Assembly: GCA_028023455.1 (NCBI GenBank)
Contig: JAQFVV010000036.1
Coordinates: 3,378,452-3,442,451, forward strand
Length of the DNA stretch: 64,000 bases
Direction: 5' to 3'
From: Epiperipatus broadwayi
Lineage: Eukaryota > Onychophora > Udeonychophora > Euonychophora > Peripatidae
Shown here: one piece after another, positions 13,766-25,308 of the stretch
Layout of the letters: every line of letters starts with the position of its first letter
Position numbering within the stretch: the stretch's first letter is position 1
Notes under the pieces: model-generated
Database searches by the model: none
What the model was told of the DNA's origin: nothing
The model's input: the letters and a program-made list of their open reading frames with translations, nothing else
Program-made: the position numbers and the translations under genes

Positions 13766-14042
13766 ATTATACTACCACTGGAGCTACTGCTACTGCTACC
13801 ACTGTCGCTACCACTGCCACTGCTACTGCTACTGCTACCACTGTCACTACCACTGCCACTGCTACTGCTACTGCTACCACTGTCGCTACCGCTGCCACTG
13901 CTGCTGCTACCGCTACCACTGCCACTGCTACTGCTACTGCTACCACTGTCGCTACCACTGCTACTGCTACTGCTACCACTGTCACTACCGCTGCTACTGC
14001 TACCACTGTCACTACCACTGCCACTGCTACTGCTACTACTAC
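13766..14042. repeat. Trinucleotide repeat of GCT/ACT/ACC/GTC codon-like units
   Basis: A 277 bp tract of three-base units arranged in a higher-order 30-60 bp pattern (gctaccactgtcgctacc, then cactgctactgct). It is open in more than one frame, giving Val/Ala/Thr runs on the minus strand. Low-complexity composition explains the frame; no gene is supported. Confidence 0.9.
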
Positions 14043-14214
14043 TAGTTTAAAAATTATTTTATTAGCATATGTAATGTTTTAATTGTTACATCATTATGAC
14101 TATTATTTGTTTACATTGTTTAGACATTTAAGTTCTATTACAATTTTTGTGAGGGATATTGTTCAGTAACAATCACTTAAAAGATGATTAGGCAGGAGTG
14201 TGAATACATCCAAT

Positions 14215-14380
14215 GTTGAGTGGCCTAATATTTTGTGAGTTCATTTTGATAAACTAATATGAAATGATGGTATGTTGGTCTTGATTTATAGAAGTATTGG
14301 AGGCCTAATCTTTTGTAAGTTCATTTTGATGAACTAATATGAAATGATGGTATGTTGGTCTTGATTTTTAGTATTGGGGA
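14215..14380. repeat. 80 bp tandem duplication at the LINE stop codon
   Basis: The block from ggcctaatattttgtgag (14222) to tcttgattt recurs 80 bp later at 14302. The second copy contains the stop region of the minus-strand LINE frame, so the duplication lies at the C-terminal end of that protein and in the 3' part. Confidence 0.85.
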
Positions 14381-15731
14381 ATTTTAGTAGTCTCCATGTC
14401 GATGTTACAATATCAATAGTAGCTCTCAGGTGATCTCTGTCTTTGATTTTGTTCAATTTATTTATGAATAGAGATTGGAGTTTACAAGCTGTGGTGTTGA
14501 ACATAAAATAACATCTTATAAACCACAGATTGGACAAGAGAAAATCTGTGAGTCTTATGGTGGTAAAGTACCCTTTAGGGATATTTTGAATTAGTGTTTG
14601 CAGTGTGGTTTTGAACTGTGAATGACTGTGGTGATTGAGTCTCCACAGATCCACAGGGCAAAGCAGGTATGGATGAAATGATCCAAGATTTCATCTTCTC
14701 TATGACAGAGTGAGCAAACAGGGTCAATATTGGCATATTTCATTTTGTTTGAAAGTAAAGAATTGGTTTGTAGGGTACTGAAATTGATTTTGATAATAAA
14801 GTTGAGCTATTTTGGCTCTAGCTACTAAAGTTAAAACTTTGAGATTAGTAATTTATTGGTGATATTAAGGATACTGCTTGTAGTCAAGAGAACATCGAGA
14901 TTGATGAGGGCATGATGTTCTTCTCAGTACTCAATTTTTGATGTGAACTCATCTTGTAGTGTATTATGTTTTTTTAATAAGTTTGATAAGTTGATTAATA
15001 AATTTGTTTTTGATAGGTGGATGGTTATCTATATGAAGGATTGAAAAATAGGAAAATTAGTGGATAATTTTACGAGTGTGTTATGCAATTTTTGGTAGTA
15101 GATGGTTGTAATTGAATGTAAAAAATAGCCATTGCATTTAGTGTGTTTTTGAAGGCTACTGATGCTAATAGAGGTAGCTTTTTTAATCCAGATTAGCTTC
15201 ATAAACAACAAGTTAAATTTTTTTATATAAAACCGTTGGTGAATTTTATGATTGGTGCATAGTAATTAATTTTTGAAAGGACTAATATGTTGATAAGAAT
15301 AATTTTACTGTGTATGGAAAGATAAGCTTTGGACAATGAATCTATTATTTTTTCTATTGCTGTCAATAAATGTTTTTGTATCATGCTTCTTGTGGAATTA
15401 AGTGAGAGATGAAAGGGAATTTCAAGAATGTTATGTGGTGAGATTTTGGTTAGAGATACATTTGGCTGACAAGTGAAAATGTTCCATATTGCTGTTTTTT
15501 TCTGGGTTGAACTTGAGTGAATGAGTCAATGAGTAGTTATTTAGAATACTTTGTAACCTGGGAAGTAACATCTTAGAGAGCAGGAATACAACTATATCGT
15601 CCATATAGAATAGGTGTTTATTTGTTGTTTCAGATCTTCTATGTATATTCCTGGAAGTTTCGCTTCAATTTCTGTAAGTAAGGGATTGATGTAGGTGATG
15701 AAAAGGATTTGTAGAAGTTTTGCCATTAAGC

Positions 15732-15783
<52 letters not shown>

Positions 15784-16310
15784 CGCGCGTGTGAAGTAGT
15801 TTTGCTAGGATATACATTAGAGGTGTAGGGATATTATGACCTCCAATCACTTCCAGGAGATTAAGAACTGGTATTGAATCGAATGCTGCTTCTATGTCAA
15901 GTTGAATAGCCACTGGTCCTGTTTTTTTTGGGGCCTGTCTAACTTCATCTGTGAGCATTTTGAATAAGACCAGTGCTTCATGTATAGAGCTACCTTTTTT
16001 GGCAAATTGATATCTAGAAATTTTTGGAAGAATTAAAGGCTGAAATTTGTCTTTGATTATGGATTTAATGGTTTTAATAATGAGTGGGGACATGGATATT
16101 GGCCTCAGGTTGCTTAATGGAGATGGATGAATGGGCTTTTTGAGAAAAGGGACTAGCAATACTGTGTAAAGCAGCTCATTCGAGTGAATTTGGTTGGAGA
16201 GATGATTAATCATGTTCAATATTATTGAAATGGTAAAGTAGTTAAGATGGTATAATAGAAATTTGGGGATGGCATGCATTCCAGGTGAGAGTTATTTAGA
16301 TATAATTGGA
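14334..16310 (-). pseudogene. LINE reverse transcriptase remnant with C-terminal zinc knuckle
   Basis: On the minus strand, the RT fingers and first palm motif are open at about 16279-15800: LRPISMSPLIIKTIKSII, QFAKKGSSIHEALVLFKM, then the motif A region AIQLDIEAAFDSIP. An (AT)n(GT)n tract at 15737-15790 and a short loss follow. The catalytic box is intact as FYMDDIVVFL, with YMDD at 15596-15607. The protein ends near 14334-14760 with CSLCHRED...H...C, the CCHC-type knuckle usual at LINE C-termini, then MDLWRLNHH and a final stop. Several frameshifts make it non-functional. No endonuclease domain was found upstream, so the copy is probably 5' truncated near 16310. The clade could not be named. 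Confidence 0.85.
15737..15790. repeat. (AT)n(GT)n microsatellite inside the LINE
   Basis: About 20 AT units run into GT/GC units. On the minus strand it splits the reverse transcriptase between the motif A region and the YMDD box. Confidence 0.95.
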
Positions 16311-16479
16311 TTTTTGTATCTATGTCATTTTTGGTTATATTACGATTTGAATGTAGTTATTAGGTTGTTTTGTTAATGAGTTTTGTTATTGAGTTGTAAC
16401 TACTCATTGTTTTGTTAGAAATGGATTAGTATTTTCATGCTACAGGAAGTATGATCCATTTTTCATTCATCTATGTTCA

Positions 16480-17260
16480 TGAGTGCTTTCATTTATTATT
16501 GAGTAGTGCTAGAGAGTTTTAATAGGCTCCAGATGGCTGACAGTATGTCAGCTGGAGCAATGAGCTGGTCCCTAGTTTTAATTTTTTCTAATTTATTTAA
16601 AAACAATGACTCAAATTTGTGAGAGGTGGGATTAAATATAAAGTGGCATCTTAGGAACTATAATGTAAATAGGAGGTAGATTGATATCTTGATTATTGGA
16701 GAAAAACCCTTTGAGATACTGTCAATTAAGGTTTTGATGATGATGTTATTGCTGCACAATATTGTGGTGATGAGTTGTCTATATTTTGAAAGTAAGGAGC
16801 AATCCAGGAGAAAATGATTCATTGTTTATTCCTCTCTATAACAGAGAGAACAAATAGGAACTATTTTTGAGAATCTCATCTTTCTGTCAAGAAATTCATT
16901 TGTGGGTAAAGCTTTAAGGTTGATTTTAATGATAAAATCCAGGTGTTTAGGTTCGAGATGCCAATATTTATATTTCACAATTAATGCTTTATTGGTTATA
17001 TTGAGAAAACTGTTGGGATGTGATCGAGCATCTATATTGTTAAGAATGTGATGAGCCGTCCAATAATCAATCTTTGTGTTTAATTCATTATATGTTGTTT
17101 GATTTTTCCTAATATGCTGTATTAGCTGGATTATGAACTTGTTTTAATAAGTGGAGAAGTATCAGTTGTTTCTATTTGTAAATAAGGTTGAAAATTAGCG
17201 AAATTGGTGGCGATTTTTATTAACGTATTATGCGTTTTTTTTATAATAGAAAGTAGTTTA
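16480..17260 (-). pseudogene. Second fragment of the same LINE family (C-terminus)
   Basis: The order of segments matches 14360-15080: a zinc-knuckle stretch IPICSLCYREE then TMNHFLLDC on the minus strand (about 16800-16860), and flanking blocks such as aagtaaggagcaatccagga. It is diverged and full of stops. It lies in the same orientation directly upstream of the first copy, so the pair may be a tandem duplication or two independent 5'-truncated insertions. Confidence 0.75.
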
Positions 17261-17650
17261 TGATGTGAAATGATGACAATTTCTCAATACATTGCCAATA
17301 TATATAAATATAAACTTCTTGTTAGTATTAATCTCGATGTATTATATACATATAATGTAAATACATGCGATAAATTCAATCTTCGAATATGGTTTTCATA
17401 AATAAATCATACAAAAGAGAACTGCCATAGAAATAATATTTAAATTGAAGAATTCAATGGTCAGAAATTTGAAAATCATTCACTCCTTTAATCTGATTAA
17501 AGTTAATAAACTTAGCACATATGGTAATATATTTACTTTTATAAACATTTTTAAATGACAGCTATTTATCTTATATTTCTACATTGTATATAAATGTATA
17601 GAAAAAGTTCCCAGATTACATAGTCAAGTAAATAAAGGTATTTCCGTTAC

Positions 17651-17815
17651 CTGAATGCTGTTAGAAATTTCATTAGTGAGAGCAGTGTGTAAAACAACAA
17701 TAGGTTCACGCGGCATACTACTATGTGTAAAGACAAAACACCTGCGATACGGTCCAACTCTTCGTTTTAAATCGGTCCAACTTTTCATAGGATGAACTGC
17801 CTCGTAATCTGAAAT
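17651..17815 (-). CDS. MLYCD: Malonyl-CoA decarboxylase, one internal exon
   Basis: This is a 165 bp exon on the minus strand, 55 codons with no stop. It starts [13 protein letters not shown], continues [17 protein letters not shown] and [15 protein letters not shown], and ends NSIQ. The wording is that of the catalytic domain of malonyl-CoA decarboxylase (vertebrate form: [31 protein letters not shown]). The enzyme turns malonyl-CoA into acetyl-CoA and CO2 and thus controls fatty-acid oxidation and synthesis. The acceptor reads tgtttttag before 17815 and the donor is CAG|GTAACG at 17651/17650; introns are phase 0 on both sides. A second AG six bases into the exon (after ATTTC) is an alternative acceptor, but the conserved Ile-Ser favours the longer form. 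The human protein continues with AIVKEH in the next exon. No other exon was found, so the flanking introns are large or extend beyond the window. Confidence 0.93.
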
Positions 17816-18629
17816 CTAAAAACATAAATATAGTAATGTGTTTTTAAGAATATACATAAACAAGTTAAACTAACAAAACAAACTTCCTTTAAATAAGAAT
17901 TACAAAAATAAAGGGATTATTTACTAAGTAGAGAATTTAAACAATGTTTTAGGTTAATAAATAATTCACAAATTTGTATGTAACTTAAACGTTGCTGATA
18001 GTTTTAATTTATTTATATATTTGTGCAAAAAAAGAAAATATTGCTGATATTAATGTTTTTCACTTATTTTTATATTTACGCAAAAATGAAAAAAAAAAAA
18101 AACAATTCTATAAAACTTAGATTACAAACAATATTAAAAAATACATTTTTATTTAAAAAACAACAACATATAATTATTAAAAAGTAATATGTTAAAGTCT
18201 TGTTTTATATATTTAAAGCTAATATTAAAAAAAAAATACATAGAGTATAAAAATCTAAATCCAGTAGATTATCGTTAATCCAAAACCAATAATTCAACAA
18301 ACATAATATGACCAAAATTACAAAGTATTATTTTGATTTATTTTGTTCTGATATAAGAATATGCCGTATTTTAAAGGGGGTTTTTTTTTTTTGCATATAC
18401 TGTACAAAAAAATATTGCAATATGCAAATTATGTTTACTTTGGTTTTCAGAAGAGTTTGGCTTTATAATAAGGTAAGAAGTTTTATTGTTTTTTGATAAT
18501 TTTTGATAATTTTAAGAAGTTTTATTGTTGAATCTAAAAAATTCACAATCTCCAAAAAAAAAAAAACAAATATAAATCCACACATTACTGATTAATGGTA
18601 ATTTGCCTGTATTATCACACATTACAAGA

Positions 18630-19400
18630 CAAACTTTTTTTATTAACTACAGTATTTAATTTTATTCAAAACAATATATTTTTATGCTTAATTTACATTT
18701 TTTACATACATGAATGGTATTTTAAACATTATTGTTATTTGAGACATCAGATTCATCATGATGTGATGTGATGTGAGGTACTGAAGGTTCTCCTTAAACA
18801 AAGTCAAGAGAAAATACAACTAAAAGGTTTTCCAATCGCTGTTGATCCTTCCCATTTCGCTAAGTGATCTAAAATTGAAATTTTTGTTTCCAAAGAAATT
18901 CATTTTCTTGGGTGTTTTTTTTCTCTCCGTTAGAGTAAACTAAAAGTTTAAAATAAGAACTTAGACTTACGATAATAAAAAGACACCGACTCACCATTGT
19001 TGGGCAAAATTTAATTAAAACTAAGAATTAAAAATTAAATTCTTAGTTTTGTCTTTAATTTTTTAATTTTCAATCCCATTTAAAAATCAAATTTCATCGT
19101 TTCACATCACCTTAATTTCAGATCACGTTAAGTAATTTTTAAATTGTTAATTACAATTGAAAATCAGATTTTAATTGTCAAATTTAATTGTGCCCACCGC
19201 TGTTACTCTCTTTTTAAAAATAAACTTGCGGTCACTAAATGACTAATTGATTATGTACTCTTTTTATAAAAAGCAAAAATAGAATGTGATTTAAAATGCA
19301 AAAACAACAATATGCATAGTATTTTTCATCTATAACGTTTGAACAGATTTACAATATAATCTTGTAAAATTTAATGTGTATATAAAATGGGGAAATTCTG
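18630..19400 (+). repeat. Dispersed repeat E, copy 1
   Basis: Matches 60060-60790 in the same order and orientation. Shared blocks include tatttaattttattcaaaa, cttagactta(c/t)gataataaa, ttaattgtgcccaccgctgt against ttaattgtgcccattgctat, acttgcggtcac, and tttgaacagatttacaatat. It includes an inverted pair, aaactaagaattaaa and its complement, near 19018-19053. No coding frame. It is probably a decayed non-autonomous transposon. Confidence 0.75.
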
Positions 19401-20827
19401 ATTTTAAGTGAATTATGAACTTCTTTATTGCATAAAATCTTGTAATTATTTTAAATACTATTACAATTGACCTAAATACAATTATTTAAAATATATATTA
19501 CTATTGTAAAAAGATATTTGTTGATCAAATCAACAGAATCCTATATTTACACCCTATAGATTAAACATTTTATACATAATATAAATTAAAAATTAACAGT
19601 AATCAATTATATGTTTTCTAAATTTAACATTTTGACTATTATATAAAATTTACAACTTCTTTGAAACAGTTAGCAAATCAAAAGGTTACAATATATTGTA
19701 ACAATCAAAATTAAATATATGCAAAACATTGGACAATTCAGTTTTATTATGCATTATAAACAGCATGAAAAAGATATTTTATGAATCATAGTGAATTGTA
19801 AATCTATAACAACACTTATAAAATATAGAGCATGACAAAAAAAAATGTAAAGATTATTTCTTGTTTATCCAGACTTAAATATTTTTAGTTATTGAATGTT
19901 ATGTAAGAATGTTATCTAAGTAAGATGCACTATGTTAGACTCTTCTGTTATATATGAGCTCATAATGACTGATACATTGGAAATACAATTGCAAGATATA
20001 TAAATTGATATGGGCAACATTAATAAAGAAAACAATGAATTTATTTACATGAATATTATAACAGGTCTGTTATATGGCACACAATAATATAATGTATATG
20101 CATGAATATATATATAAAGTTGAAAGGAAAAATAGAAATAAACACAGACAAAATTTTTTAGATATTTTCTACACTTCCTGGAATAATAATTGGGATTAAA
20201 TAATTCTGAATGTAAAATAAAATTTCATTATGAAATAAATAGTTAAGAGGTCTAAATATTATTGGGATTCTGATTTTGAATTTAAAAAGAAGCATGATTT
20301 ATTTTTGAAATAATGCTTGTATACATTTCTTTTATCTGTTTTTTTCAACCATACCTTGAATAAAAATTTCAAGGTTACTTTCAAAAGGATTAGAAAGATA
20401 AAAACAGTTTTTAAATTAGTGTTGTTGTCACCTTAACAATCCAAGATTATAAAAGATTTGGATAAAAAGATTATTTTAGTTTGGCTAGTAATTTTTGTGA
20501 AGAGAGACTGGTTTAAATTCTTGAGTAGCAATTATCTAGAAGTTTTTCTCTAATTTGCAGTAATGCTGAAGTTGGTTTTCCAGAGTTAGAGAATGATCAT
20601 GAAATAATTGAAAGCTGGATCACTTCTGAATCATTAGCCTGAACAAATTAGGACAAAATAGTTTGTTGGCCTGAAGCTCACCAAACCCTAGTCTAAGTGG
20701 AACCAATTGCAGAACAACCCTTACCTGGACTATACTGATCTCAATGATAAGCCAGTTTAGAAACCATCAGTGGATGAAGAATTAATTATATGCATGCTGT
20801 TGTGTCTATGTGCAGAGAAGCAAGGTA

Positions 20828-20828
<1 letters not shown>
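19401..20828. other. AT-rich DNA, no gene seen
   Basis: The stretch 20510-20800 is slightly less AT-rich, but no splice-bounded frame of known type was recognised. Confidence 0.5.

Positions 20829-20902
<74 letters not shown>
20829..20902. repeat. (AT)n microsatellite
   Basis: About 37 uninterrupted AT units. Confidence 0.98.
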
Positions 20903-20904
<2 letters not shown>

Positions 20905-21236
20905 CTGGTGGTTAGTAGTGTTGTATATAATAATGAAATATTAAATAATTTCCTAAATTAAAATATAATGTGAATGTTCATATACATTCCTATGTGCGCA
21001 ACATATATGTTAAATCAAAAATTAATTAACTATTGTACAATTAATAATTTTATTTTGACAAAAATAAGATATACGATATAGAAGTCAATGTGTGTCTGCA
21101 ATTCAATACACACATGTATGTTAAATATGCTATTAAATATGTATAAAACTGAATTTCATTTATAAAGTTATGATATTTTATATTAAATAATAAATTATAT
21201 TGCTCTGATGTGCGATGATGTGTAAAAGTATTTTAT

Positions 21237-21609
21237 GTAAACCTATTGGAACATATATGTAAATCACAATATAATAAACCAAATTTTGATTTTATGTAAT
21301 GAACACTTATATGTAAATTTTAATGTTTTTTTTTTTATTGGTATTTTATCTCATTTAAAAGTGACAACTAAAAATGTTTATTTTATGGCAAGTCGAATAT
21401 GTTCAGAAATTACCAACACACATATGTCTGTGTGCATATATATGTCACTTGTATTGCAAATACCAATGTCTGTCAAATAGACACTTATATGTAAAATTTA
21501 AATCATTTATTTATTATTAAATGTCAATTCAAATACGTTCAGCCACGTGTCTGTGTGTTAATCATGTTTTAAGTAAACCTAATGGAACATATACATAAAT
21601 CAATGTAAT
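21237..21609. repeat. 336 bp diverged tandem duplication
   Basis: gtaaacctattggaacatat at 21237 recurs as gtaaacctaatggaacatat at 21573, followed in both by taaatca-type sequence. An inner repeat, acacttatatgtaaa, occurs at about 21301 and 21480. Confidence 0.65.
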
Positions 21610-21833
21610 TATAAATTTATTTAATGCACATTGATTATGTAAGTAATATTTACTAAGGCAATAAACCTCAAAAGTGTGCGCTTGAAAATGCAAAGGTAGA
21701 AACCTCTACAGGTCTTAACCACAAGCTTACACTTTGGTAGAAAAGAGGGGAACCCTAAATGGTTAAGAGCTGTAGAGGTCCCTACCTTCACATTTTCAAG
21801 AACACACTCTTGAGGTTTATTGCCTTAGTAAAT
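21610..21833 (+). mobile_element. Foldback element F, copy 3, with 15 bp target duplication
   Basis: The direct repeat ataaatcaatgtaat at 21595-21609 and 21834-21848 is exact. Tail tataaatttatttaatgcac comes first, then the arm tttactaaggcaataaacct and its mirror aggtttattgccttagtaaa at the end. The central parts of the two arms are less alike than in the copy at 48826. The orientation is opposite to copies 1 and 2. Confidence 0.88.
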
Positions 21834-22799
21834 ATAAATCAATGTAATAACTGGAATTTTGTAAATTAATCATATAAATCACAATGTATTAATTTTTTAT
21901 TGTACAGTAATCTAAATCAGAAGGTTTATGTGTATAGTCATATTATAAAGACCTTATTTTCATTTTTTTACTGTTGCTAATAAACTTGTATTTAATTGTT
22001 AAAAATTGTATTGCATTATCTCTTGGTCACCATAACAGTAATTGAGCTTGTGTTCTGAGTTAGATTTGTGCATAACAGTCTGATATGGGCATCAAGTTGA
22101 TTCTAGATTGGCACTAAGATAATGTTTTTAAAGCCCCTGCACTACATTTTATTTAGTTTTAGTCTATTATGAATTAAGTTTATAGTTGACCAGTACATTG
22201 ATGGTACTAAGTGGCCAGAGCATTGATGATGAGCAGCATGTTTTAAAATCCAAGCATTATTATTTAGATTTTTCTGGTTATGTATTCTGAATGATTAGCA
22301 CTTAACTGGTACATCCAAATTAATGGTTTCAATAATCTGCCATAAGCTAGCCTGGTCTACAGTAGACCCATTTCAAATCCAGACACCACATGGACTGTTG
22401 ATTTATTTTATTGTTGATCATTTATGATGATGAATGGTTATTTCTTTTGAGTATTATTTATGAATGACTTATATTTATTATAATGCTGGTTGATAGTTAA
22501 TTATACTTTTAGTTGCTCTAAGAAGAGTAGCTGGCTGACCTCTGAGATATATCATTGATCTCATGCTTTCTTATAATATCTCTTTAGTATCTTACTTATA
22601 TTTTTGTGATATCAAACATTACTTTAATATCATACAAAACCTTACTTTAAGAAGATACCTTTTTGTAAATTTCACTATTTGAAATATCATCCAGTTTAAT
22701 TGCTTTAAACATATCTTAATCTTCTCCATCCCATTACAAATAGTTAATATAATACAAAAACATTAAACAATGGCATTGATAAATAAATCAATCCTTGGT

Positions 22800-22880
22800 A
22801 TTGAAGCTGGAAATATAGTACATATACCTGTTTCACCTAGTGCTAATGTCATCAGCACTAGTATGGGTTTGAACCCAGTC
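22800..22880 (-). mobile_element. tRNA-derived SINE-like fragment
   Basis: On the minus strand a B-box-like GGGTTCAAACCC (22865-22876) is followed by ACTAGTGC, CTGATGA (22849-22855), GCACTAGG and GAAAC (22830-22834). A tRNA-like segment followed by CTGANGA...GAAAC also occurs at 46398-46545. The stem CTAGTGC/GCACTAG overlaps the CTGATGA, so this is not a proper hammerhead fold. Confidence 0.45.
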
Positions 22881-25277
22881 TTGTATATTAATTGACACCC
22901 ATTTCATAATAGGTGGTAGTATATTTATAATCGATATTATAATCTTTTATCTAATTAATTTGTATTTTATAATTAAAACTAACCTTTTATAGTAATTTAT
23001 TTATTTTATATTTGTAAAAATATATATTGTGTTTATTTTATTAAATTGAATTGAATCCTAGATATCTATAAAATGTTACAAATATTCTAAATTCTTTTAT
23101 TAAAGTTCATTTTTCTTCAATTAATCAGTTGATAACATTTTATATTTATCTTTTGATAAATGTACATTAAAGGATCAATTATGTAAACAATCGAATAATT
23201 GTAAAATATATTTTGTAAATTTGTATTTAAATTTTATATCAAATATAAGTTTGAAAGTCATTGTACCAAATTTCTAAAATTTTTGTGAATAAAATTTACA
23301 TTTTTTTGTTAATCTAAATCTTAATTAAATAGGCTTTGTTAATACAATGACTGATAAACTTAATAGGCTTGTTGATGTTTTCTTTTAATTAGCAAATGAA
23401 CCCTTGGGGCATGTTTAATGTAGGATTATAGATTTCCCTCCCAAGCAGACACCAACCTCGCCATTGCAATTGGTAGTTGACAATGTAGATTGAATCCTAT
23501 TGATAAGGCCAGATCAAATAAATAGTAGAAAATTTTGATAAGAAGGGATTGAAAAACAGTTCACGGCAAAGAATTGATTAGTATATATAGTACATCGTGC
23601 CTACAAAAAAAATGATGGGGTAAAAGATCAGCCATTGCTTTCCTGAACTCTGTTCCACCAGCTCATCAATGCTATTCCAGTGCTTTCAACACCTAGCCCA
23701 AAAATGTAATGTGTTAAGGAAGCCTGCTAAATTATCTGACTTTATAACTGCATGTTTCAAGCCATGGAACATCTATCAATTGATTGAGGTAATCTCCAAT
23801 TTGCCATAAGCCACTGACTTTAGCTTATGTTGTTTTCTAAATCAATGTTAATTTATATTTTATATATCTGTAATGTTTCTACAACTTAATTTTAAAATGC
23901 GTCATTTAATTTTTTCTCTTAAATTTAAAATATGAATTCTTATAAAAATCTCACATTATTTTGATGTGGCAAATTAAATTAATTTTTGTTGGTTTATTTA
24001 GAATATTGACTTACTGAAATTGCCAAGTATAAAACTCAATGAGAAACTAACTTTAAACCCTGTCCCTCTTATTTTCTCCAGTTAAAAATCATTACAGGAG
24101 ACTTATTTCCGTTAATTAATTAAAGAAAGCTTGTTTAGTTTTGTACCTCGTATTATAAATTTATTTTAAATGATTGAAATTATTTTAAAAGTGTCTTATT
24201 ATTATCTCCAAATTAAAATGGCCCTCGTAATTATTTCTGAAAAAATAATGAATTTTATTAAATCAGTTAAGTAAAATCAATCACGATTTCTGTAAAACAA
24301 ATGTCTTAAAAGAAAATCATTGAAAGCACATTCATCATAGCATTTTATCAGTATATGTTTCATATACATATATTTTATTTATCAGTAAAATAGCCAAATT
24401 GCAATGTATAATTTATTATGCTGTATATAGTCAAACTTCACCAGAAGTGAGTTCGATATTTAATGCCCAATCTGTTTATGTTAATTAAAAGACTGACTTA
24501 TTTTGTAATCTTCCATGATGAACTATTTAATAACTTACTATACATGAAATATTTGGAAAGTGTGGAAAACAATTAATATTTTAATTTTATTTCTTGCCTT
24601 CCCTTTTTATATTATATTTTATGATTCATTCATTAATGGCCTAAAGTTTCTGGGGATTTTCTATTATGTCAGGGAGCTGATTATTTTAATCAGGAATTTA
24701 AGCTATTATTTTCATCAGTGATACACTATCTATCTATATACATCTAAGGCATTATGTATTTATAGTTACAACCATTTCTTTATTATTGTTATTCTTGCTT
24801 TGCTACATACTCCTCAGGACCTTCAGAAGTTTAAATATGACCGGTCCAACCTTTTACTCTCCCTCAAAGTAGATGTTATTTCCTACTAAGGGACCATTTT
24901 CAGGCATTGCCATTAAGATGTGTATGAGAAGTCCAGCACATCAAATCTATTATGATTATTCAGAGACATGTTTTGGCTGGAGGGCCAGCATTCCTCATCA
25001 TCGAGCTGTATTTACTAGGAATTTCCTTTAGCAAAGCTACCCAGAGGTTCATAACAGACCTCATTTGTTCTTTTGTTGTAATCTATAATAGCATACTGCC
25101 TTCATCATTTTATTTATTTACAAACCTGAAATGCTCTCTGCCATGATGACACATCCTTCACAAACCAATCCAATTAATTAGTTAAATATAATTATCTAAT
25201 TTATTTAAAATGAACTATCTTGCTTTCCACACTCATTATAGACAACTGATTTAAATGTAATAGTGTTTTAAATGCAC

Positions 25278-25283
<6 letters not shown>
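22881..25283. other. Mostly AT-rich DNA, no gene seen
   Basis: Less AT-rich patches at about 23390-23830 and 24780-25150 were read in all frames. They contain stops and no family I recognise; they may be old transposon pieces. Confidence 0.45.

Positions 25284-25308
<25 letters not shown>
25284..25308. repeat. Short (AT)n microsatellite
   Basis: About 12 AT units. Confidence 0.95.

Noticed and set aside
13767-14024. 85-codon Val/Ala-rich frame on the minus strand
   Set aside because: It is the translation of a trinucleotide microsatellite that is open in several frames.
24952-25146. 64-codon plus-strand frame as an exon
   Set aside because: No recognisable motif or splice context; probably chance in a less AT-rich patch.
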